Positions 7,781 to 14,952 of a stretch of 34,523 nt of DNA are shown piece after piece (the stretch's first letter is position 1; every line of letters begins with the position of its first letter). The DNA is taken from the NCBI GenBank assembly GCA_009694805.1, contig SICM01000029.1, positions 1-34,523 of the forward strand. The letters run 5' to 3'. The DNA comes from Candidatus Latescibacterota bacterium (lineage in GTDB: Bacteria > Latescibacterota > UBA2968 > SICM01). A program made the position numbers and the translations under genes. The notes beneath the pieces are model-generated. The model did not search any database. It was given only the letters and a program-made list of their open reading frames with translations, and was not told the origin of the DNA.

Positions 7781-8632
7781 ATGAGCAACCTCCTCATCAC
7801 CGGCACGAGCGGCTTCATCGGCCGCCAGCTCGCGGCCTCCATGTCGCGTGACCACCGCGTCGTCTGCCTCTCCCGAAAGAAGACGGAGGTAGAGGACGTC
7901 GTCGCGCTCCAGGGAGACTTCACCTCGCCCGACGACCTGCGCCGACTCGACCCGCACCCCGTCGACGTGCTGGTCCATCTCGCCGCGGTGACCGGCGGCT
8001 GTACCGAGGAGGATGGCCTCCGGGTCAATGTCCTGGGCACGCACCGCCTTCTGCGGTACCTCATCGGCCGGGGGTGCAAAAAGTTCGTCCTGGCCAGCTC
8101 CATTGCCGCCGTCGGGTTCCAGTCCGTCCGGTTCCGCCCCCTGCAATTGCCCATGCCCGATGAGCACCCCTGCCTGGACCGGGATGGATATGGCCTCTCC
8201 AAGTACCTTATGGAAGAGGTGACCCGCTACCTGTCGCGGCAGGATGAGGGCCTGGACTTCATCGACATCCGCCTGGCCAGCATCCTCCCGGACGACCGGG
8301 CGCCCACGCCCCGAAAGGCAGGCCCGATCACGCCCTGGGCCATCGGCTCCCTCTCCGTCATGTACGCCAGCGACGCCGTCCGCTGCCTCGTGATGGCCGC
8401 ACAGGCCCCCCTCAAACCGGGCGTCCGGATCATGAACGCGGTGGGCGCTCAGGCCTGCGCAGCGGACACGGTCCCGGAGATCCTCCGCGCCTGGTACGGA
8501 CCCGACGCGGACAGGATCGACCTGTCCCACTACGCGCGCCCCGGCCACGAGCGGGACCCGGTATATGACATCTCGCGCATCCGGGAGGAGCTGGGCTTTG
8601 TGCCCGAACGAAGCGTGCTGGAAAGATCATGA
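7781..8632 (+). CDS. NAD(P)-dependent epimerase/dehydratase (extended SDR)
   Basis: A 283-residue SDR with LLITGTSGFIGRQL (4-17) for NAD(P) binding, HLAAVTGG after the fourth strand, SSIAAVG, and catalytic Tyr137-x3-Lys141 in GYGLSKYL. It is shorter than the SDR at 5480 and only distantly like it, so the two are not recent duplicates. The substrate is probably a nucleotide sugar or related carbonyl compound. It starts 2 bases after the preceding racemase-like gene and overlaps the deacetylase gene as ATGA (8629-8632), so these genes form one operon. Confidence 0.85.
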   Translation: MSNLLITGTSGFIGRQLAASMSRDHRVVCLSRKKTEVEDVVALQGDFTSPDDLRRLDPHPVDVLVHLAAVTGGCTEEDGLRVNVLGTHRLLRYLIGRGCKKFVLASSIAAVGFQSVRFRPLQLPMPDEHPCLDRDGYGLSKYLMEEVTRYLSRQDEGLDFIDIRLASILPDDRAPTPRKAGPITPWAIGSLSVMYASDAVRCLVMAAQAPLKPGVRIMNAVGAQACAADTVPEILRAWYGPDADRIDLSHYARPGHERDPVYDISRIREELGFVPERSVLERS

Positions 8633-9498
8633 AAAATGCCCTGACCATAGACCTCGAAGACTGGTATCACCCGGAACTGGTCAAACGGTACGTCCAGGGA
8701 GACCCGGCGCCCCAGGTCGTCGAGGCCACGGATCAGATCCTCCGCCTTCTGGACAGGCATCGCGTCAGGGCCACGTTCTTCGTCCTGGGTGACATCGCCC
8801 GGAAGCACCCGGACCTTATCCGGACCATCCACGCGCGGGGCCACGAGATCGCCTCCCACGGCACGAGCCATACGCCTCTCTGGGACCTGGACTATGAAGG
8901 TCTGGATCAGGAATTGAAATCCTTTCGTGCAGTCATGGCCGACGTCCTGGGGCCGGCGGTGAACATCTCGGGCTTTCGAGCGCCCACCTTTTCGATGGAC
9001 AACCGGACCCGGTATGCCCTGAGATGCCTCGTGGACAACGGCTACCGCTACGACACGAGCATCTTTCCGGCGAAGAATCACATCTACGGGGTAAAGGACG
9101 CGCCCTGTACGCTCTACAGGCCCGACTTGAACGACCTCCGGCTGAAAGATGCCCGGTCGGACATCCTTGAATTCCCCCTGACCGTCTTTGAGTGGGGCAG
9201 GGTCCGAATCCCCGTGAGCGGAGGGTTTTATCTCAGGGTCTTCCCCTATTTCATCCTGAGAGCGCTCCTCCGGAAGATCAACCGAACAAGACCCTTCGTG
9301 ATCTACTTTCATCCCTGGGAGGCCTATCCTGAGACGCCGCGCGTGAAAGGGATCGGCCTCAAAAATGCCCTCATAACGTATTATGGGATCAAAGGCGCCT
9401 TCGAAAAAATCGAGCGCCTCTTGCAGGACTTTGAGTTTGAGCCGATGATCGACGTCATCCAGCGCACGGAACAGGCGGGGTATGCCATCAGAGCGTGA
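8629..9498 (+). CDS. Polysaccharide deacetylase (NodB domain, DUF3473-type)
   Basis: A 289-residue carbohydrate esterase 4-like protein that would remove N- or O-acetyl groups from a glycan. It opens with ALTIDLEDWYHPEL (Asp8/Asp11 region), then has the metal motif SHGTSH (His77, His81), GFRAPTFS (116-122) and, near the end, YFHPWE. This arrangement matches the polysaccharide deacetylases with a C-terminal DUF3473 segment found in exosortase/EPS loci. No signal peptide is visible, so it acts in the cytoplasm or on a lipid-linked intermediate. Base composition is visibly more A/T-rich than the flanking genes, as is the next gene. The ATG overlaps the upstream stop and the 3' end overlaps the methyltransferase by 17 bases. 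Confidence 0.9.
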   Translation: MKNALTIDLEDWYHPELVKRYVQGDPAPQVVEATDQILRLLDRHRVRATFFVLGDIARKHPDLIRTIHARGHEIASHGTSHTPLWDLDYEGLDQELKSFRAVMADVLGPAVNISGFRAPTFSMDNRTRYALRCLVDNGYRYDTSIFPAKNHIYGVKDAPCTLYRPDLNDLRLKDARSDILEFPLTVFEWGRVRIPVSGGFYLRVFPYFILRALLRKINRTRPFVIYFHPWEAYPETPRVKGIGLKNALITYYGIKGAFEKIERLLQDFEFEPMIDVIQRTEQAGYAIRA

Positions 9499-10150
9499 TC
9501 AGGTAAAAGACTACTTTGAAAGATGCGCGGATCGTTTCGACGGGTTTTATAAGGAAGGCCACGGAAGTCTGTTTCAACGCCTGGCCCACGTCGTCTTCAG
9601 GAAGCCCGGCCTCGTGCGACGCTTTCAGGCCACGGTCGATATCCTGGGGGACGTCCGGGGAAAGACCCTCCTGGACGTGGGGTGCGGGTCCGGGATCTAT
9701 GCCATCTACTTCGCCCGGAAGGGCGCGGAGGTGACGGGCATCGATTTCTCCGAGCCCATGCTGTCCCTGGCCCGTAAAAATGCCGGGGATGAAAATTGCA
9801 AAATCGATCTGATCAAGGACGATTTTCTAAAACGACCCCTGGAGGCCCGTTTTGACCATGCCCTCTTCATAGGCGTTTTCGACTACGTCAAAAAAAACGA
9901 CCTCCTCAGCTACTTTGAGAAGGCCCTTCAGGTCACGGATCAAAAAATCATCGCGACATTTCCGAAGAGATACACGGTTCTTCAGACGCCGATCCGGTAT
10001 TTCTGGCTCAAAAGGCAGAACTGCCCCGTCTACTTCTACACCCGAAGACAGATCAGGGCCCTTGCCAGACAGGCAGACCTTTCGTTAAAATTTCACAACT
10101 GCGGCCCCATATGGACTGTAGAATTCATCAGAAAACAGGGGCGCGTGTGA
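9482..10150 (+). CDS. SAM-dependent class I methyltransferase
   Basis: A 222-residue Rossmann-fold methyltransferase with motif I LLDVGCGSGIYA (63-74), motif II VTGIDFSEPML, and an acidic-aromatic segment IGVFDYV in the position of motif IV. The substrate is unknown; neighbours suggest a sugar or lipid-linked glycan. The start ATG 9482 lies inside the deacetylase gene, and AGGCGGGG just upstream is the likely ribosome site. Composition is A/T-richer than the surroundings. The last codons (IRKQGRV) share a nearly identical stretch of about 20 bases with the 5' part of rnpA, which begins 4 bases after this stop. Confidence 0.85.
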   Translation: MPSERDQVKDYFERCADRFDGFYKEGHGSLFQRLAHVVFRKPGLVRRFQATVDILGDVRGKTLLDVGCGSGIYAIYFARKGAEVTGIDFSEPMLSLARKNAGDENCKIDLIKDDFLKRPLEARFDHALFIGVFDYVKKNDLLSYFEKALQVTDQKIIATFPKRYTVLQTPIRYFWLKRQNCPVYFYTRRQIRALARQADLSLKFHNCGPIWTVEFIRKQGRV

Positions 10151-10207
10151 CCTTATGCAAACCAACCTCCAGAAACGAGTCGAGGCCATCCGAAAAACAG
10201 GGGCGCG
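10132..10207 (+). repeat. 14-bp direct repeat spanning the methyltransferase/rnpA junction
   Basis: AAAACAGGGGCGCG occurs at 10,132-10,145 in the last codons of the methyltransferase gene and again at 10,194-10,207 in rnpA codons 14-18. The preceding bases (ATCAG versus ATCCGA) extend the similarity to about 20 bases. The two copies are 62 bases apart and are read in different protein contexts, so shared protein function does not explain them. Confidence 0.85.
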
Positions 10208-10490
10208 AGGACGGGGCCAGTGGCTCCGCGTCTGCTCCGGCCCCGGCGCGGAGGGCCGCGTCGTCATCTCCATCCGGCGAAAGTTCGGCAAGGCCGTCAG
10301 GCGCAACCGCATCCGGCGTCAGATTCGCGCCCTCTGCCGCGCCCTGTACGACGCCTCGTGGGACGATCGGCTCACCCTGCTGTCCGTGGACGATCGGGCC
10401 GGAGGCGTCTCCTATGCGGCGCTCCGGGAGGATCTGACGCGAGCGTTGAGACAGGCCAGAGTGCCGGTCCGCCCCCCGGAGGCGCCATGA
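10155..10490 (+). CDS. rnpA: Ribonuclease P protein component
   Basis: A 111-residue basic protein that supports the RNase P ribozyme in trimming tRNA 5' leaders. The signature is intact: [13 protein letters not shown] (about 36-48) followed by [14 protein letters not shown] (49-62), the conserved RNR helix that contacts RNA. The N-terminal part is shorter and less typical than usual, lacking the aromatic-rich first strand, and it overlaps the direct repeat shared with the upstream gene; its 5' end may have been altered by a rearrangement. The ribosome site is weak. The stop overlaps the yidD start as ATGA. Upstream rpmH is missing from its normal adjacent place. Confidence 0.93.
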   Translation: MQTNLQKRVEAIRKTGARGRGQWLRVCSGPGAEGRVVISIRRKFGKAVRRNRIRRQIRALCRALYDASWDDRLTLLSVDDRAGGVSYAALREDLTRALRQARVPVRPPEAP

Positions 10491-10705
10491 GTCCCGTCGC
10501 CTCCCTCCTCGCCTGCGGGGTTAGATTCTACATCTCCGCCATCTCGCCCCATACCCCGCCCCGCTGCCGGTTCCTGCCCACCTGCTCCGCCTATGCCCTG
10601 GAGTCCCTCCAGCGCCACGGCGCGGCCCGGGGATCATATCTCTCTCTCCGCCGCCTCCTCCGCTGCCACCCATGGGGAGGATCGGGCCACGACCCGGTCC
10701 CATAG
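10487..10705 (+). CDS. yidD: Membrane protein insertion efficiency factor YidD
   Basis: A 72-residue small protein with the whole family signature: [20 protein letters not shown] (14-33), [13 protein letters not shown] and [15 protein letters not shown] to the end. YidD is an inner-membrane-associated protein that helps insertion by the YidC pathway. The start ATG 10,487 overlaps the rnpA stop, preserving the widespread rnpA-yidD pairing. The usual next gene, yidC, is absent; a glycosyltransferase starts 4 bases later instead. A longer reading in another frame across this stretch is a shadow. Confidence 0.95.
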   Translation: MSPVASLLACGVRFYISAISPHTPPRCRFLPTCSAYALESLQRHGAARGSYLSLRRLLRCHPWGGSGHDPVP

Positions 10706-10709
10706 ACAG

Positions 10710-11846
10710 ATGTCCTCTCGTGACCTTCGTCCGACCGTGGTCCACTGCGCCAGCCCCTTCCTGAACCTGACGATGACCTGGGTCTACCGGCAGATCGCGC
10801 ACCACCGCCGGTATCGTCCCGTGGTCCTCACCCAGGAAGCTCGGAACCTCGGCCTCTTCCCCGTCGAACCCCTCCACGACGCCGCGCAGTGGCCCATCGC
10901 CAAACGCCTCGCCCATCGGCTCCGGCTCCGGCTGACCGGCCAGTACGCCTTCTATACCCCTATCCTCCGCCGCGAACAGGCCGACCTGATCCACGCCCAT
11001 TTCGGACAGGAGGGCTACCGCTGCCTGAACGCCAGGCAGCGCGCAGACATCCCTATGGTCACGACCTTCTATGGCCTGGACGTCTCCGCCCTGCCCCGCA
11101 TCCCCGCATGGCGTCGGCGATTCAGACGGCTGTTCGAGGAGGGCGCGCGCTTCCTGGCCGAAGGGCCCTGCCTTGGCGAGCGGCTCGTGGACCTCGGGTG
11201 TCCTCCAGAGAAGGTCCGCGTTCAGAGACTCGGCGTCGACCTGTCCACCATCCTCTGCAGGCCCTTCCGAGACCCGGTGGAGGGCTGCCAGATCGTCCTG
11301 ATGTGCGCCTACTTCAACGAGAAGAAGGGCCTCCCCTACGGTGTCCGGGCCTTTGGCCGGGTCGCCGACCGGCACCCCCACGCCCGGTTGCACATCATCG
11401 GCGACGGCCCCCGCAGGCCGGAGATCGAGGCAGCCGTTCAGGAGCTTCGCCTCTCGGACCGCGTGACCTTTCTGGGCCTGCTCCCGGCGTCTGAATATCT
11501 CGAACACCTCCTCCGGTGTCACGTCCTGCTCTATCCCAGCGTCACCGCCTCCGATGGCGACACCGAGGGGGGCGCGCCCGTCACCGTCCTCGAAGCCCTC
11601 GCCTCCGGCCTCCCCGTCGTCTCCTCCCGACACGCCGACATCCCCGCCGTGGCCCCCGACGGGACGTGCGCCCTGCTCGCGCCGGAGCGGGACGTGGACG
11701 GTCTCGCAGAACGGCTCGACGCCCTGCTGTCGGACCCGGCCCTGCGGGGGCGCATGGGGGAGGCCGGCCGCCGTCACATGGAGGAGCATCACGATGCGGT
11801 CAAACAGGGGGAGAAGCTGGAGACGATCTACGATGAGGTGATATAG
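10710..11846 (+). CDS. Glycosyltransferase family 4, colanic-acid (WcaL/ExoL) type
   Basis: A 378-residue GT-B enzyme. The N-terminal half contains FLNLTMTWVYRQI (about 17-29) and ADLIHAHFGQEG, typical of the colanic acid/EPS GT4 subgroup. The donor half carries FNEKKGLPYGVRAF, HIIGDGPRRPEIEAA and then EGGAPVTVLEALASGLPVVS, with the E-x7-E motif. It would add a sugar to a lipid-linked oligosaccharide at the cytoplasmic face. The frame is open further upstream through yidD, but ATG 10,710 gives the family-like N-terminus and lies 4 bases after the yidD stop; the ribosome site is weak. It ends the plus-strand block and converges on the minus-strand genes. Confidence 0.88.
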   Translation: MSSRDLRPTVVHCASPFLNLTMTWVYRQIAHHRRYRPVVLTQEARNLGLFPVEPLHDAAQWPIAKRLAHRLRLRLTGQYAFYTPILRREQADLIHAHFGQEGYRCLNARQRADIPMVTTFYGLDVSALPRIPAWRRRFRRLFEEGARFLAEGPCLGERLVDLGCPPEKVRVQRLGVDLSTILCRPFRDPVEGCQIVLMCAYFNEKKGLPYGVRAFGRVADRHPHARLHIIGDGPRRPEIEAAVQELRLSDRVTFLGLLPASEYLEHLLRCHVLLYPSVTASDGDTEGGAPVTVLEALASGLPVVSSRHADIPAVAPDGTCALLAPERDVDGLAERLDALLSDPALRGRMGEAGRRHMEEHHDAVKQGEKLETIYDEVI

Positions 11847-11862
11847 GAAAAATCGGAGGATG

Positions 11863-11886
11863 GGGGTCGGGGATCAGAGGTCAGGG
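11863..11886 (+). repeat. Short imperfect 7-bp tandem array
   Basis: GGGGTC, GGGGATC and AGAGGTC follow one another so that the TC pair recurs every 7 bases (11,867, 11,874 and 11,881). It lies just after the glycosyltransferase stop. It is short and imperfect, and is listed because the period matches the other arrays in the window. Confidence 0.6.
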
Positions 11887-11969
11887 AAAAGGCCAGTCCA
11901 AATGACTAGGGGCGCGCCGCCAGAAACCCCCACTACCAGAGTACAGAAGAAGCAACCCACTTTCCGGGG

Positions 11970-11985
11970 GCACATCATGATGTGC
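11970..11985. other. Perfect 16-bp palindrome in the convergent gap
   Basis: GCACATCATGATGTGC reads the same on both strands. It lies in the 322-base gap between two convergent genes (11,847-12,168), so it is not in an obvious operator position. It could be a protein-binding site or part of a mobile repeat remnant. No other copy was noticed in the window. Confidence 0.5.
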
Positions 11986-12005
11986 GTCAACTGAATGTCA
12001 AGGTT

Positions 12006-12160
12006 GCGGCGCGCCAGAGTCTCCCCGGCGTTTGAGGGGCGCTCTTTCTTTTGCCCACTTTTCTTTGAGCGATCAAAGAAAAGTGGGAAGGCCGGTAAGA
12101 AAGGCTCTGAGCGGGCCTGCTTCTCTGGCCCTACCTTTTCTTCACGAACAGGAAAAGTTG
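12006..12160 (+). repeat. Degenerate partial copies of the dispersed element with hairpin ends
   Basis: The 82 bases at 12,006-12,087 resemble the right end of the element at 2967-3177 and finish in a perfect 15-bp stem (12,054-12,068 with 12,073-12,087) with loop GCGA. A second, more decayed hairpin end follows at about 12,110-12,160 (GCGGGCCTGCTTCT through GGAAAAGTTGG). The left part of the element is missing or scrambled: only pieces such as CTACCA and AGAGTAC are recognisable before 11,960. With the array at 11,863 this accounts for most of the convergent intergenic gap. No T-run follows the stems, though they might slow converging transcription. Confidence 0.7.
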
Positions 12161-12168
12161 GAAACCGG

Positions 12169-12852
12169 TTACCGAGCCTTCAACACCAGCGCCCTCCGGC
12201 TGGCCCCGCGCAGGTCGCGAACGACCTCGAAGCCGGACCGTCGGGCCAGGCGGGCCAGGCGGCCAAAAGAGGGATACCGGGCGAGGAGATAAAAATCCGG
12301 GACCAGACGAAGGCCCAGACGGCGCGTCAGGGCCTTGCGGACGGCCATCGCGACCCCGTACCGGGAGCAGGGGTCACGGTCAAACACGATGAACACCCCC
12401 TTCTCCTCCAGCAGGGATCGGACGCGGGAGAAGAGCAGACCGTGATCCCGCCGGTCGATCTGCTGAACCACGTCATAGGCATAACAGAGGGAGTACCCGC
12501 CCGCCATATCCCCTTTCAGGACATCCGCGACGGACAGGGCCGGCGCGGGAACCAGGTCCTTCAGCGCCGCCTTCGCCAGATCGATCAACCCCGGCGTGAC
12601 ATCCGTACCGTGCAGGTTCACGGCCAGCCCCCCCTCAGCCGCCGTCTGCGCGACCGCCCGGAGCCAGTAGCCATTCCCGCAGCCGATCTCCAGAACCCGG
12701 ACGGGAGGAGGGCCGGCGACCTGAGACAGCGCCGTCCGCAGGACCGTGTCGAAAAAGGCGTGGGACTCCGGCGGATGCCGGTACTCGGGTCCATAGACCG
12801 AATCCGCCACGGCGCTGAACCCGGCGACGACCTTCTGCATGTCTGTCTTCAT
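12169..12852 (-). CDS. SAM-dependent class I methyltransferase
   Basis: A 227-residue methyltransferase with motif I VRVLEIGCGNGYWL (about 51-64), motif II LHGTDVTPGLIDLA, and DVLKGD then CYAYDVVQQI in the positions of motifs III-IV. The C-terminal helical part (RLGLRLVPDFYLLARYPSFG) resembles methyltransferases from polysaccharide clusters. The substrate is unknown. It starts with ATG overlapping the stop of the formyltransferase fusion gene (ATGA at 12,852-12,849), so the two are translationally coupled. It is the last gene of the long minus-strand block and ends next to a decayed repeat element. Confidence 0.85.
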   Translation of the reverse strand: MKTDMQKVVAGFSAVADSVYGPEYRHPPESHAFFDTVLRTALSQVAGPPPVRVLEIGCGNGYWLRAVAQTAAEGGLAVNLHGTDVTPGLIDLAKAALKDLVPAPALSVADVLKGDMAGGYSLCYAYDVVQQIDRRDHGLLFSRVRSLLEEKGVFIVFDRDPCSRYGVAMAVRKALTRRLGLRLVPDFYLLARYPSFGRLARLARRSGFEVVRDLRGASRRALVLKAR

Positions 12853-14837
12853 AGGTCCTGCTGAAGCCGCTTTTCAACGACCTCCTTCAGCCGTTCGTGC
12901 ATCGCGAAGTACTGCCTCCCTTCGCCTCGCTTCTGGGGCATCCGGGCGACCCGCCCCTCCTGAAGGCCCACCACCGCCTCCACCGCCACCTCCACTGCAA
13001 CCTGAGCGATGCGCCCCCGCGCCTCGGGGATCGTCCGGATGCCTGCGGCGGGAAACGAGCGCCGGACCAGGATCGGCCCTGTGTCCACCCCCCGGTCCGC
13101 GAAATGCGCGGTCACACTCAGCGGCCTCCCCTCGAACAGCGCCCACTCGACCGTGTCCACGCCCCGGCAGTCGGGCAGAGATCCCGGGTGCAGATTGATG
13201 ACCCCGATCCGCGCAGCCCCCAGCACCGGCGCACGCACGATTCGCGTCCCCAGCAGAAGGATGAGGTCCGGCCCCCATTTCCGCAGCGTCTCCACGCAAA
13301 CCCGGCTGTTGTGGTCCTGAACCGAGACGTAGGGTGTCCCGCAGCGCCTCAGGTCGTCCACCAGATAGACCGTCGGAGCCCCTATCCCACTTTCTCGCCG
13401 CGCGCGCCAGCGGCCCAGGGTCAGCATCCGAACACGGCGGACGAGCCGCCCCGCAGCGTCCCGGAGCGTCCCGCTCCTCAGGAGCTTGAGCAGGTGCGTC
13501 CGCGTGGCCTCCTCGAAGACCACCCCGCGCACCTCCACGCCGCGCGCACGCAGCCCTTGCGCCACGGCCATCGGATAGGCATTGGGGTTCCGCCGGCGGC
13601 CCGTCAGGAGGACGACGGAGAGAGGCCCTAACCCTCTGCCCCCCTGCCCCACAGGGGAAGAGGGAACAGATTTCTCCCCTCGCCCTTCGAGGGAAGGGTC
13701 TTGTCGCATCACCCGCTCTTCCAGCATCAGCGCATCCACGAAGAACTTCGCCGCCCAGTTGGGATGCCGGAACGGGAGGTAGGCCCCCCACGCCGGCTGC
13801 GAGCCCTTGATGCCGCCCCGGATGCCGGGGTTGAGAGAGGTCAGATCCTGCGTGGATCGGACGAAATCGTTCATCTTGAGCGCCGCGTTCAGGAACCGCC
13901 CGTCCCCTCCGGCCTCGGACAGGCGCAGCCAGAGATGCGCGAACTGTGCGTTCCCCGTCAGACAGGCATACCGGTCTCCCGTCTGCCAGCGCGCATCGTA
14001 GGTCCCCCCAAAGAAACGCTGCACCTCAAACCGGCGCATCAGCCGCTCCGCCGGCCCCGTCGCCCGCGCCACGAGCCCCGCATCCCCGAGGATCAGTCCG
14101 CACTCCAGAAACCCCCGAAGGGCGTAGGCAAGGGTATGCGTAAACGGCGGGGAGGACGCCTCAAACGCGCAGAGGGCCAGCCAGCCGTTCTGCTGCTGCT
14201 GCCCGGCGGCCCATCCCAGGTTGCGCACCGCGGCCTCCCGATACGTCCCCTCCGGCGCAACGTCGTACAGATCGAGCAGCGCCCAGGCCACCCGCGTGTG
14301 ATAGGTGTGCGGAATACCCTGAAACGTGTGCTGGCGCCACGCCCCATCCGGGTCCTGAACCTCCGCCAGCCAGGCCCCGGCCCGCTCCGCCGCCTCCCGA
14401 TAGGCCTTTTGCCCGGTCCTCCGGTACGCCTCGGTGAGACCGAAGAGGATCATCCCGGTGTTGAACACCTCCGGACGGGGCGGCTCGTCTGCGGTCCCGC
14501 CGGAATACGCCCCGGAGGGCATCTGGAGGCCGAGCAGCCAGGCCGCCATCCGCTCCGCGCGGTCCGCGTACAGGGTTTCGCCGAGGTGGTCTGCAGCAGC
14601 GTAAAAGGTGGGAATGAGGTAGCCCGTGGTCTCGGGGTAGGGGGCGTGCCACCCCCGTTTCAGACCGTAGGCGAAGGACACCCCCCCGCAGCCGGTGGCG
14701 TCCTGGGCGCGGCAGAGCCAGTCGAGGGCGGCGTGCAGGTGGATTCGGGGAGGATGGAGGGGATGCCGGAGGCGCAGGGCGTCGCGCAAAAGGACTGCGC
14801 CTGAGCTGAAGGGACGAAATGGCGTCTCGGATCGCAC
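12849..14837 (-). CDS. Fusion: alpha/alpha-toroid glycan-locus protein plus formyltransferase
   Basis: A 662-residue two-part protein. Residues about 25-372 look like an alpha/alpha-toroid (terpenoid-cyclase or glycosidase-like fold): repeated helix-turn segments such as WLCRAQDATGCGGVSFAY, ETTGYLIPTFY and NTGMILFGLTEAYRRTGQ. Residues about 406-655 match the formyltransferase family (Fmt/ArnA N-domain): SVVLLTGR at the start, LLLGTRIV, GVINLHPGSLPDCRGVDTVEWAL with catalytic-type Asn/His, and GVDTGPIL. The two are joined by residues about 378-405, which derive from a dispersed C/G-rich palindromic repeat, so the fusion looks repeat-mediated. It could formylate an amino sugar. The start GTG 14,837 has no clear ribosome site and could lie somewhat downstream. 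Confidence 0.75.
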   Translation of the reverse strand: MRSETPFRPFSSGAVLLRDALRLRHPLHPPRIHLHAALDWLCRAQDATGCGGVSFAYGLKRGWHAPYPETTGYLIPTFYAAADHLGETLYADRAERMAAWLLGLQMPSGAYSGGTADEPPRPEVFNTGMILFGLTEAYRRTGQKAYREAAERAGAWLAEVQDPDGAWRQHTFQGIPHTYHTRVAWALLDLYDVAPEGTYREAAVRNLGWAAGQQQQNGWLALCAFEASSPPFTHTLAYALRGFLECGLILGDAGLVARATGPAERLMRRFEVQRFFGGTYDARWQTGDRYACLTGNAQFAHLWLRLSEAGGDGRFLNAALKMNDFVRSTQDLTSLNPGIRGGIKGSQPAWGAYLPFRHPNWAAKFFVDALMLEERVMRQDPSLEGRGEKSVPSSPVGQGGRGLGPLSVVLLTGRRRNPNAYPMAVAQGLRARGVEVRGVVFEEATRTHLLKLLRSGTLRDAAGRLVRRVRMLTLGRWRARRESGIGAPTVYLVDDLRRCGTPYVSVQDHNSRVCVETLRKWGPDLILLLGTRIVRAPVLGAARIGVINLHPGSLPDCRGVDTVEWALFEGRPLSVTAHFADRGVDTGPILVRRSFPAAGIRTIPEARGRIAQVAVEVAVEAVVGLQEGRVARMPQKRGEGRQYFAMHERLKEVVEKRLQQDL
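13622..13706 (-). repeat. C/G-rich palindromic repeat forming the fusion linker
   Basis: On the plus strand this contains CCCTCTGCC, CCCCACAGGGG, AGAGGG, then CTCCCCTCGCCC and CCTTCGAGG: nested inverted repeats of the kind found dispersed between genes in many G+C-rich genomes. Translated on the minus strand it gives a low-complexity Gly/Pro/Ser stretch with no relation to either flanking domain. It keeps an open frame from the toroid domain to the formyltransferase domain. I recognise the repeat style from general experience, and no second copy lies in this window. Confidence 0.65.
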
Positions 14838-14849
14838 AGGTAGGGGTCC

Positions 14850-14948
14850 GCAGATGAACGCAGATGAACAGGGAAGGGAGACGATCCGGTGAATCGTCCG
14901 GGGGGTGGATGGGTTTCTATCTGCGCCTATCTGCGAAAATCTGCGGAT
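14850..14948 (+). repeat. 10-bp tandem units in inverted arrangement
   Basis: Two CGCAGATGAA units (14,850-14,869) face three units ATCTGCGCCT, ATCTGCGAAA and ATCTGCGGAT (14,919-14,948). CGCAGAT and ATCTGCG are reverse complements, so the arms can pair. A short inverted repeat GACGAT/ATCGTC lies between them. This fills the 115-base gap between the fusion gene start and the FemAB-like gene stop. A single related unit (TCTGAAATCTGCG) appears at about 13-25 of the window. Confidence 0.8.
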
Positions 14949-14952
14949 GATT

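Noticed and set aside
13701-14804. Plus-strand open frame opposite the toroid domain
   Set aside because: No recognisable motif, basic Pro/Arg-rich composition, and the minus strand carries clear domain motifs.
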